Assembly (NCBI GenBank): GCA_945873675.1
Contig: CAMCEP010000208.1
Location: forward strand, 1-5,249
Direction: 5' to 3'
Length of the DNA: 5,249 nt
Source: Asaia bogorensis
Lineage (GTDB): Bacteria; Pseudomonadota; Alphaproteobacteria; Acetobacterales; Acetobacteraceae
A program made the position numbers and the translations under genes. Positions 1 to 4,643 of the stretch are shown in pieces. The notes beneath the pieces were generated by a model. That model did not search any database. It worked only from the letters and a program-made list of their open reading frames with translations, and was not told where the DNA came from. Each line of letters starts with the position of its first letter. Within the stretch, counting starts at the first letter, position 1.

Positions 1-465
1 GCGGAGCTTGTGCCGGAGGATCAGGTGGCAGCGCTCAAGGCGCGCTGGCTGGCCGTGCACCCCTATGCGGCGCTTTACGCGGATTTTGGGGATTTCGCGC
101 TCTGGCGCGTGACCATCGGCGGCGCCCTGTTGGTGGGGGGCTTTGCCCGGGCGGTGCGGCTCAAGGCCAGCGCGCTACTGCCCGATGAAGCCGCGGTTGC
201 GGCCGTGGCGGCGGCCGAGGCCGAGATCATCGCCCATGTGAATGAAGACCACCCCGATGCCGTGGCCGCGATTGCGACCGGGCTGCTGGGGGGCTCCCCC
301 GGCCCCTGGCGCCTGGTGACGGTGGACCCCGATGGCTGCGATATTTCGGATGGCGAGGCGTCCCGCCGTCTTGCCTTCCCCGCCCCGTTGGGCGATGCGG
401 ATGCCGTGCGTATGGCGCTGATTCGCGCAGCGCGGGAGGGGCGGGCGGCCCTTGTTGCCCCCTGA
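1..465 (+). CDS. HugZ-family protein, C-terminal part (5' end outside window)
   Basis: The reading frame is open from the first base and ends at TGA 463-465, giving 154 visible residues; the true start lies upstream. The visible part holds the end of a pyridoxamine-oxidase-like FMN-binding split barrel (the HP-A-x-Y-x-x-FGDF-x-L-x-R block at about residues 20-36, then VGGFARA at 45-51). An Ala-rich linker leads into a DUF2470 domain with the IIAHVNEDHPDAV motif at 76-88 and VTVDPDGCDI at 106-115. This split-barrel plus DUF2470 order is typical of HugZ-like haem-utilisation proteins, cytoplasmic proteins that bind or degrade haem in characterised members. Whether this one acts on haem cannot be judged because most of the catalytic barrel is missing. 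A GTG at position 10 is preceded by in-frame coding sequence and falls mid-domain, so it is not taken as the start. The next gene follows after 94 bases. Confidence 0.82.
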   Translation, partial: AELVPEDQVAALKARWLAVHPYAALYADFGDFALWRVTIGGALLVGGFARAVRLKASALLPDEAAVAAVAAAEAEIIAHVNEDHPDAVAAIATGLLGGSPGPWRLVTVDPDGCDISDGEASRRLAFPAPLGDADAVRMALIRAAREGRAALVAP

Positions 466-534
466 GCCTGCCGCAATTCTGCCGCGACCAGCCCCGATAG
501 AGCGCGCGTAAGCCGCCGGAGTGGCGTTATCGAA

Positions 535-549
535 GGTTGGTTGGAGGGG
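535..549 (+). promoter_or_regulatory. G-rich segment containing the pckA ribosome binding site
   Basis: Bases 535-549 read GGTTGGTTGGAGGGG. The GGAGGGG end (543-549) is a strong Shine-Dalgarno sequence ending 10 bases before the pckA ATG at 560 and supports that start. The segment also has four G-runs of two or more separated by TT, TT and A, the pattern of a two-tetrad G-quadruplex. Folding would hide the ribosome binding site, but this is only a possibility. The rest of the gap (466-534) shows no convincing -35/-10 pair and no terminator with a T-run, so the pckA promoter is not identified. Confidence 0.55.
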
Positions 550-559
550 TGTCCTTTAA

Positions 560-2155
560 ATGAATGTTGCTGCAGTAGCTTTGGCCGGTACTGGCGTGAC
601 CGGGGCTGAAACCATTCACGCGAATCTCACCCCGCCGGCGCTTATTGCGCAGGCTCTACGCCGCAATGAAGGTCGGCTTTCCGCCGATGGCGCTTTCATT
701 GCCGTGACCGGCACCCATACCGGCCGTTCCGTGCAGGATAAATTCGTGGTGGAAGACCCCGATGTGCGCGCCGATATCTGGTGGGGCAAGATCAATCAGC
801 CCATGGCGCCAGAACGCTTTTCTGACCTTGCCGCCCGCGTCCGCGGCTGGCTTGGCGCCAAGCCCGAGCTTTTCACGCAAGACCTTTATGCCGGCGCCGA
901 TCCCGCGCATCGCGTGCGTGTGCGCCTGGTCACCACCAATGCCTGGCATGCTCTATTCGCGCGCAATATGTTCATCCGCCCGGCGCCAGCGGAATTGGCG
1001 GGGTTTCAGCCTGATTTCACCATTCTGCATGCGCCGGAATTCCAGGCAGACCCGGCGCGCGATGGCTGCCGGTCTGAAACCGTGATCGCGCTTTCCTTCG
1101 CCGCAAAAACCATTGTGATCGCCGGCACATCCTATGCCGGGGAAATCAAGAAAAGCATCTTCACCGTCATGAATTGGCTGCTGCCCGCGAAGGGCGTGCT
1201 GCCCATGCATTGCAGCGCCAATGTTGGCGACAAGGGCGATGTCGCGCTGTTCTTCGGCCTGTCCGGTACGGGCAAGACCACGCTTTCATCTGATCCGGAA
1301 CGCAATTTGATCGGCGATGATGAACATGGCTGGTCCGATGCCGGCGTCTTCAATTTTGAAGGAGGCTGCTATGCCAAGGTCATCAAACTGAGCCGTGAGG
1401 CCGAGCCGCAAATCTGGGACGCATCGCACCGCTTTGGCACCGTTTTGGAAAATGTGATCGCCGATGAAGCGGGCCGGCTTGATCTGAATGATGGCAAGCT
1501 CACAGAAAATACGCGTTCCTGCTATCCGCTGCCCTATATTCCGAACATTGTGGAAGCCGGCGCTGCTGGCCTGCCGCGCAATGTGGTGATGCTGACCGCA
1601 GATGCTTTCGGCGTGCTGCCGCCAATCGCCAAGCTTTCCCCGGCGCAGGCCATGTATCACTTCCTGTCGGGCTATACCGCGCGGGTTGCGGGCACGGAAA
1701 AGGGCCTGGGCAAGGAGCCTCAGGCGACATTCTCCACCTGCTTCGGTGCGCCCTTCCTGCCGCGTCGCCCGGAAGTCTATGGTCGGATGCTGGCGGATTT
1801 GATGGCGCGCCACGGCGCGGATTGCTGGCTGGTGAATACCGGCTGGACCGGCGGCGGTTATGGCACCGGCAACCGCATGCCCATCCGTGTGACACGCGCG
1901 CTGCTGCGCGCCGCGCTTGATGGCAGCCTGGCCCGCGTTGAATTCGTGCGCGATCCCTTCTTCGGCCTGATGGTGCCGAAGGCGCTGAATGGCGTGCCCA
2001 GTGAAATGCTCAACCCGCGCGATACCTGGGCCGATAAGGCCGCTTATGATCGTACGGCGCGCGATCTGGTGGCACGGTTTGAGACGAATTTTGCCGCCTA
2101 TGCCGATGCGGTGGGTGAGGATGTGAAAGCGGCCGCCATTCGCGCCGCGGCATGA
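560..2155 (+). CDS. pckA: Phosphoenolpyruvate carboxykinase (ATP)
   Basis: A 531-residue cytosolic enzyme converting oxaloacetate + ATP to phosphoenolpyruvate + CO2 + ADP, the entry step of gluconeogenesis from TCA-cycle intermediates. Length matches the family (about 530-540). Visible signatures: the oxaloacetate-binding TGRS at 54-57 (Arg56), YAGEIKKSIF with Tyr192 and Lys197/Lys198, MHCSAN with metal-ligand His217, the P-loop GLSGTGKTT at 233-241 (Lys239), the metal-binding IGDDEHGW at 251-258 (Asp253/Asp254) and ENTR with Arg319. Spacings Tyr192-Lys198-His217-Asp254 equal those of E. coli Pck (Tyr207-Lys213-His232-Asp269), so the active site appears complete. The GTP-dependent type is excluded by this motif set. 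ATG 560 has a strong ribosome binding site at 543-549. The stop overlaps the next start (ATGA), implying co-translation with the DUF2237 gene. The usual alphaproteobacterial regulators of pckA are not in the window. Confidence 0.97.
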   Translation: MNVAAVALAGTGVTGAETIHANLTPPALIAQALRRNEGRLSADGAFIAVTGTHTGRSVQDKFVVEDPDVRADIWWGKINQPMAPERFSDLAARVRGWLGAKPELFTQDLYAGADPAHRVRVRLVTTNAWHALFARNMFIRPAPAELAGFQPDFTILHAPEFQADPARDGCRSETVIALSFAAKTIVIAGTSYAGEIKKSIFTVMNWLLPAKGVLPMHCSANVGDKGDVALFFGLSGTGKTTLSSDPERNLIGDDEHGWSDAGVFNFEGGCYAKVIKLSREAEPQIWDASHRFGTVLENVIADEAGRLDLNDGKLTENTRSCYPLPYIPNIVEAGAAGLPRNVVMLTADAFGVLPPIAKLSPAQAMYHFLSGYTARVAGTEKGLGKEPQATFSTCFGAPFLPRRPEVYGRMLADLMARHGADCWLVNTGWTGGGYGTGNRMPIRVTRALLRAALDGSLARVEFVRDPFFGLMVPKALNGVPSEMLNPRDTWADKAAYDRTARDLVARFETNFAAYADAVGEDVKAAAIRAAA

Positions 2156-2565
2156 GTGGTAGCTTCGATTGGCTGAAGCCGGCCTCAGCCGAGGCCGGCA
2201 AGCGAAATGTATTGGGCGGGCCTTTGCTGCCCTGTTCCGTGGCACCGCTGACGGGATTTTTCCGTGATGGCTGCTGCAATACTGGGCCTGAGGATATCGG
2301 GCTGCATGTGGTTTGCGCGGAAGTGAGCGCTGAATTTCTCAACTTCAGCAAGGCAGCGGGGAATGACCTTTCCACGCCGCGCCCGGAATATGGTTTTGTC
2401 GGGCTTTCCCCTGGCGATCGCTGGTGCCTTTGTGCTGCGCGTTGGGAAGAAGCGCGCCGCGCGGGCTTCGCACCGCCTGTGCTCCTGGAAGCGACCCATG
2501 AAGCGGCACTCGAAATCTGCACGCTGGATGATTTGATGGCGCATGCGCTGGATGCGCCGGCGTGA
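2152..2565 (+). CDS. DUF2237 family protein
   Basis: A 137-residue soluble protein of the uncharacterised DUF2237 family, recognised by NVLGGPL (19-25), TGFFRDGCCNTGPEDIG (34-50), NDLSTPRPEYGF (71-82), PGDRWCLCAARW (87-98) and PVLLEATHE (109-117). It is rich in Cys (28, 41, 42, 55, 92, 94, 123), and the CC and CxC pairs lie in the most strongly conserved family blocks, as I recall them. His116 follows in ATHE. This suggests a metal-binding or thiol-based site, but no activity is known to me. No signal peptide or membrane segment is visible. Its ATG overlaps the pckA stop by 4 bases, and its TGA overlaps the next gene's GTG by 4 bases. The first 18 residues precede the family core and are encoded across a strong hairpin (2178-2199), so this leader may be dictated by mRNA structure rather than protein function. 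Confidence 0.92.
   Translation: MSGSFDWLKPASAEAGKRNVLGGPLLPCSVAPLTGFFRDGCCNTGPEDIGLHVVCAEVSAEFLNFSKAAGNDLSTPRPEYGFVGLSPGDRWCLCAARWEEARRAGFAPPVLLEATHEAALEICTLDDLMAHALDAPA
2171..2199 (+). promoter_or_regulatory. Strong hairpin with a competing alternative hairpin just after the pckA stop
   Basis: GCCGGCCTC (2178-2186) and GAGGCCGGC (2191-2199) are perfect reverse complements around a 4-base AGCC loop, giving a 9-bp GC-rich stem that starts 22 bases after the pckA stop. A second inverted repeat, GGCTGA (2171-2176) with TCAGCC (2185-2190), shares bases with the first stem and loop, so the two folds are mutually exclusive. No T-run follows, so this is not an ordinary intrinsic terminator. It could protect the pckA 3' end, pause polymerase or ribosomes, or lower expression of the downstream genes. 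The inverted repeats are seen directly; the role is inference. Confidence 0.5.
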
Positions 2566-3200
2566 CGCCGACGCGATTTTTTCTGGTGCGGCATGCGCTG
2601 GTGGAACCATCCGCCCGCGCGGTGCTTTATGGCAGCATGGATGTCGCGCTTTGTGACCTGGCACTTCAGGAAGAAGCGGCATCCTATCGTTGGTTGGCGC
2701 ATCGCCTGCCGCAACCGGCGCGCTGGTTTGTCACCAATCTTTCCCGCACGCGCGCCACGGCAGCGGCAGTTTTTGCGGCGGGCTATCCGGATTCAGATTT
2801 GGAAGCGGAACCCGATTTCGCCGAACAGCATTTGGGCGATTGGCAGGGCATTCCGCATGAGGCGCTGCCCGCGCTACTGACCCGCCCCGCGCATCCCTTC
2901 TGGCCCCATGCCGGGGAAGAACACCCGCCCGGCGGGGAAAGTTTTCGCGAGGTCCAGGCGCGCGTTGCGGCCGTGCTGGAACGCCTGGCGACCCTTTTGG
3001 AAGGCAGGGATATTGTGATTGTGGCGCATGGTGGTTCGATCCGCGCCGCACTCGCCCATGCCATGGGGCTTTCGCCCGATCAGGCTCTGGTCTTCAGCAT
3101 CAAGAATTTGTCCCTGACGCGGATTGAAAAGCACGGCCTTGATTGGCGCGTGGCGTCCGTCAATGAGGAACCCTGGACACCGCCGGCGGCGGAGGTTTGA
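2562..3200 (+). CDS. Histidine phosphatase family protein (phosphoglycerate-mutase-like fold)
   Basis: A 212-residue cytosolic protein of the histidine phosphatase superfamily, branch 1. The nucleophile motif is FFLVRHALVE at 6-15 (Arg10, phospho-accepting His11; RHA replaces the commoner RHG, a frequent variant). LSRTRATA at 60-67 supplies the second phosphate-binding Arg62, FAEQHLGDWQG at 86-96 the likely proton donor Glu88, and IVAHGGSIR at 153-161 the second catalytic His156. GGES-x-x-E-V-x-x-R (124-134) and the NLSLTRIE strand (182-189) are also typical. The catalytic set is intact, so phosphatase activity is expected. Relatives include alpha-ribazole phosphatase (CobC), cofactor-independent phosphatases and mutases; the substrate cannot be chosen from sequence, and no cobalamin gene is nearby. 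The GTG start is set by the GTGA overlap with the DUF2237 stop and places the motif at the usual N-terminal distance. It is probably the last gene of the pckA transcript, since a 73-base gap follows. Confidence 0.92.
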   Translation: MTPTRFFLVRHALVEPSARAVLYGSMDVALCDLALQEEAASYRWLAHRLPQPARWFVTNLSRTRATAAAVFAAGYPDSDLEAEPDFAEQHLGDWQGIPHEALPALLTRPAHPFWPHAGEEHPPGGESFREVQARVAAVLERLATLLEGRDIVIVAHGGSIRAALAHAMGLSPDQALVFSIKNLSLTRIEKHGLDWRVASVNEEPWTPPAAEV

Positions 3201-3220
3201 TCGAGCGACGCAAGAAACGC

Positions 3221-3248
3221 TTCCCCGAACGCCTATCTTTGGTATAGA
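3221..3248 (+). promoter_or_regulatory. Possible weak promoter for the SYLF-domain gene
   Basis: The 73-base gap after the phosphatase gene contains TATAGA (3243-3248), a 4/6 match to the -10 consensus, with TTCCCC (3221-3226) 16 bases upstream as a poor (3/6) -35. Transcription would start near 3255, leaving a leader of about 20-30 bases before the candidate start codons. The gap is more AT-rich than its surroundings. The placement is sensible, but the -35 match is weak, so this is tentative. Confidence 0.28.
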
Positions 3249-3273
3249 CTCTGGCGAAACAACGGGTTGGGAA

Positions 3274-4080
3274 ATGTTTTTCATGCGCCCTATCATGCTT
3301 TTCAGCACCTTACTCCTTGCCGTGTTCGGCTTTTCCGGCAGCGCGCGCGCCCAGGCCGACGAACAGGCTCTGGTGGACCGCGCCACACTCACGCTCCAGG
3401 AAATGATGGGCCCGGCCGATAATACCGGCGATGCCAAGGCGCTGCTGCGCAATGCGAAAGGCGTGTTGATCTGTCCGCGGGTCTTCCGCGCTGGCTTTTT
3501 TATCGGGGGTGAGTTTGGCGATTGTGTGCTGGCGGCGCGCGATGGCAGTGGTTCCTGGTCTTCCCCCGCCTTTTATAGCCTGGCGGGCGGTAGTGTAGGT
3601 TTTCAGGCCGGCTTGCAGGATGCCCAGGTGATTTCGCTGATCATGACCCAGAAGGGGCTGAATGCTGTGCTGGACAGCCAGTTAAAATTCGGCGCCGAAG
3701 CAGGTGTGGCTTTCGCCACGCTTGGGCGCAGCATTGAAGGGGCCACTACAGCGGCAGTGGGGGCGGATATTGTAACCATTGCCCGAAGCCGCGGGCTATT
3801 TGCAGGCATTACGCTGGATGGTGCTTTGATGTCTGCCGATAGCGCCAAGATGCGCGCCTATTTCGGGCGCGAAGTGGCTGCTCGGCAGGTGGTGATCGGC
3901 ATGGAAGCGCATAATCCAGGCAGTGACCCGCTTCGTGGCGCATTGATGCGCCTTGGGGCATCTGGAAGCGGCAGTAATTCTACCGCGCCGGCGCCATCCG
4001 GAGGCTCAAGTTCAGGCACTGCAATGCCTGGCCGCGTGCAGACGGAAACCCTGGCGCAGCCACCAGCCAATCGGCGTTGA
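3274..4080 (+). CDS. Exported lipid-binding SYLF (Ysc84/DUF500) domain protein
   Basis: A 268-residue protein from ATG 3274. ATG 3283, giving 265 residues and an N-terminus MRPIML, is equally plausible because neither has a clear ribosome binding site. The N-terminus is a Sec signal peptide: an Arg, the hydrophobic stretch IMLFSTLLLAVFGF (about 7-20), then SARA with likely cleavage after Ala26. The mature protein is therefore periplasmic or envelope-associated. Residues about 31-228 are the SYLF domain, with AKALLRNAKGVLICP (54-68), AGFFIGGEFGDCVLAAR (73-89), SGSWSSPAFY (92-101), GGSVGFQAG (105-113) and a Gly/Ala-rich C-terminal half. SYLF proteins bind phospholipids in characterised cases; the bacterial physiological role is poorly defined. 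Cys67 and Cys84 could form a disulfide in the periplasm. The last 40 residues are a low-complexity Ser/Gly/Pro/Ala tail, probably disordered. The frame stays open further upstream (ATG at 3124), but that start lies inside the phosphatase gene and would bury the signal peptide. Confidence 0.9.
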   Translation: MFFMRPIMLFSTLLLAVFGFSGSARAQADEQALVDRATLTLQEMMGPADNTGDAKALLRNAKGVLICPRVFRAGFFIGGEFGDCVLAARDGSGSWSSPAFYSLAGGSVGFQAGLQDAQVISLIMTQKGLNAVLDSQLKFGAEAGVAFATLGRSIEGATTAAVGADIVTIARSRGLFAGITLDGALMSADSAKMRAYFGREVAARQVVIGMEAHNPGSDPLRGALMRLGASGSGSNSTAPAPSGGSSSGTAMPGRVQTETLAQPPANRR

Positions 4081-4107
4081 GGAGCCTCTTCTTTCCTGAA
4101 ACACGGC

Positions 4108-4578
4108 GTGACTGACAAAACGCCCTTCTGGAAAAGCAAAACGCTGACCGAGATGTCTCGGGCAGAGTGGGAAAGCCTATGCGATGGCTGCGGGCGCTGC
4201 TGCCTGCATAAGCTGCGCGACGAGGAAACGGATGCGCTGGCCTATACGGAAGTGGCGTGTCGCCTGTTGGATTTGCATAGCTGCCAATGTTCCGATTACG
4301 CGGGGCGCAAGAAGCGCGTGCCGGATTGCGTGAAACTCACGCCGAAGAAGCTCGCCGCCATTGATTGGCTACCGCCAAGCTGCGCCTATCGCATGGTGGC
4401 GGAAGGGCGGGATTTGGCCTGGTGGCACCCGCTGGTCTCCGGCGACCCTGAAACCGTGCATCGCGCCGGCGTTTCTGTGCGCGGGCGCGCGATTGATGAA
4501 CGCCAGGCCGGGGCTTTGGAGGATCACGTGGTGCGCTGGCCGGGGATGATGCCGCGGAAGACGAAAGCGCCTGATTGA
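4108..4578 (+). CDS. YcgN/UPF0260 family cysteine-cluster protein
   Basis: A 156-residue soluble protein resembling E. coli YcgN along its whole length: PFWKSKTLTEMS (6-17), EWESLCDGCGRCCLHKL (20-36), VACRLLDL (49-56), CQCSDYAGRKK (59-69), DCVKLTPKKL (73-82), WLPPSCAYR (87-95) and WWHPLVSGD (105-113). Nine Cys are present (25, 28, 31, 32, 51, 59, 61, 74, 92). The CxxCxxCC block matches the putative zinc- or iron-chelating domain family, so metal binding is expected but unproven; biochemical function is unknown. The GTG start at 4108 gives the N-terminus expected from E. coli YcgN. It lacks a close ribosome binding site: the nearest purine run, GGAG at 4081-4084, lies directly after the preceding stop, 23 bases away. 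A CTG at 4096 would sit better relative to that GGAG but is a rare start codon. The 27-base gap to the SYLF gene suggests co-transcription and perhaps re-initiation after its stop. Confidence 0.92.
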   Translation: MTDKTPFWKSKTLTEMSRAEWESLCDGCGRCCLHKLRDEETDALAYTEVACRLLDLHSCQCSDYAGRKKRVPDCVKLTPKKLAAIDWLPPSCAYRMVAEGRDLAWWHPLVSGDPETVHRAGVSVRGRAIDERQAGALEDHVVRWPGMMPRKTKAPD

Positions 4579-4601
4579 CGTTGCGCGCTATCCGCGCGAC
4601 G
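4579..4601 (+). terminator. GC-rich hairpin directly after the ycgN-like stop (possible terminator)
   Basis: CGTTGCGCG (4579-4587) pairs with CGCGCGACG (4593-4601) around the 5-base loop CTATC, giving a 9-bp stem with one G-U wobble in RNA. It begins at the first base after the TGA stop. The only T-run is TTTT at 4614-4617, 12 bases past the stem, too far for a classical intrinsic terminator. It may be a weak terminator, a 3'-end protecting stem, or a coincidence in GC-rich DNA. Confidence 0.4.
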
Positions 4602-4609
4602 AAGGCGCA

Positions 4610-4630
4610 CAAGTTTTGCTCAAGTCTTGC
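4610..4630 (+). repeat. 10-bp tandem repeat, 11-bp period, upstream of the aldolase gene
   Basis: CAAGTTTTGC (4610-4619) and CAAGTCTTGC (4621-4630) match at 9 of 10 positions and are offset by 11 bp, about one helical turn. The second copy begins with the palindrome CAAG-T-CTTG. The pair ends directly before the AAAGGAAG ribosome binding site (4631-4638) of the downstream gene. It could be a two-site operator, but the regulator is unknown. Confidence 0.45.
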
Positions 4631-4643
4631 AAAGGAAGCCCCA

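Noticed and set aside
10..465. GTG at position 10 as the start of a short complete gene
   Set aside because: The frame is open upstream to the window edge and the visible protein begins in the middle of a split-barrel domain, so the gene is truncated by the window.
1286..2245. Long open frame on the - strand (319 codons) opposite pckA
   Set aside because: It lies almost wholly antisense to the unmistakable pckA gene, its translation has no recognisable domain and is rich in Arg/His/Ala as expected of a GC-rich shadow frame.
2010..2714. Open frames on the - strand across the DUF2237 and phosphatase genes
   Set aside because: They are opposite well-recognised coding genes, with low-complexity Arg/Ser/Pro/Ala-rich translations and no family match.
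2927..2939. GC-rich near-palindrome around CCCGCC/GGCGGG
   Set aside because: It lies mid-gene in the phosphatase sequence encoding the conserved PPGGES block, with a very short loop; explained by codon use.
3124..3273. Upstream ATG at 3124 extending the SYLF protein by 50 residues
   Set aside because: It overlaps the end of the phosphatase gene out of frame, adds Arg-rich non-homologous sequence and would place the signal peptide internally.
3937..3952. Perfect inverted repeat GGCGCA-TTGA-TGCGCC
   Set aside because: A short 6-bp stem inside the SYLF coding region, well before its stop and with no T-run; expected by chance in GC-rich DNA.
3274..4578. Possible TGA read-through fusing the SYLF and ycgN-like proteins in the same frame
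   Set aside because: Each protein is complete by itself, one is exported and the other is expected in the cytoplasm, and nothing such as a selenocysteine-type stem was seen after the stop.
4575..4604. TTGACG at 4575-4580 as a -35 box for the aldolase gene
   Set aside because: No -10-like sequence lies 16-18 bases downstream; the region there is GC-rich hairpin sequence.
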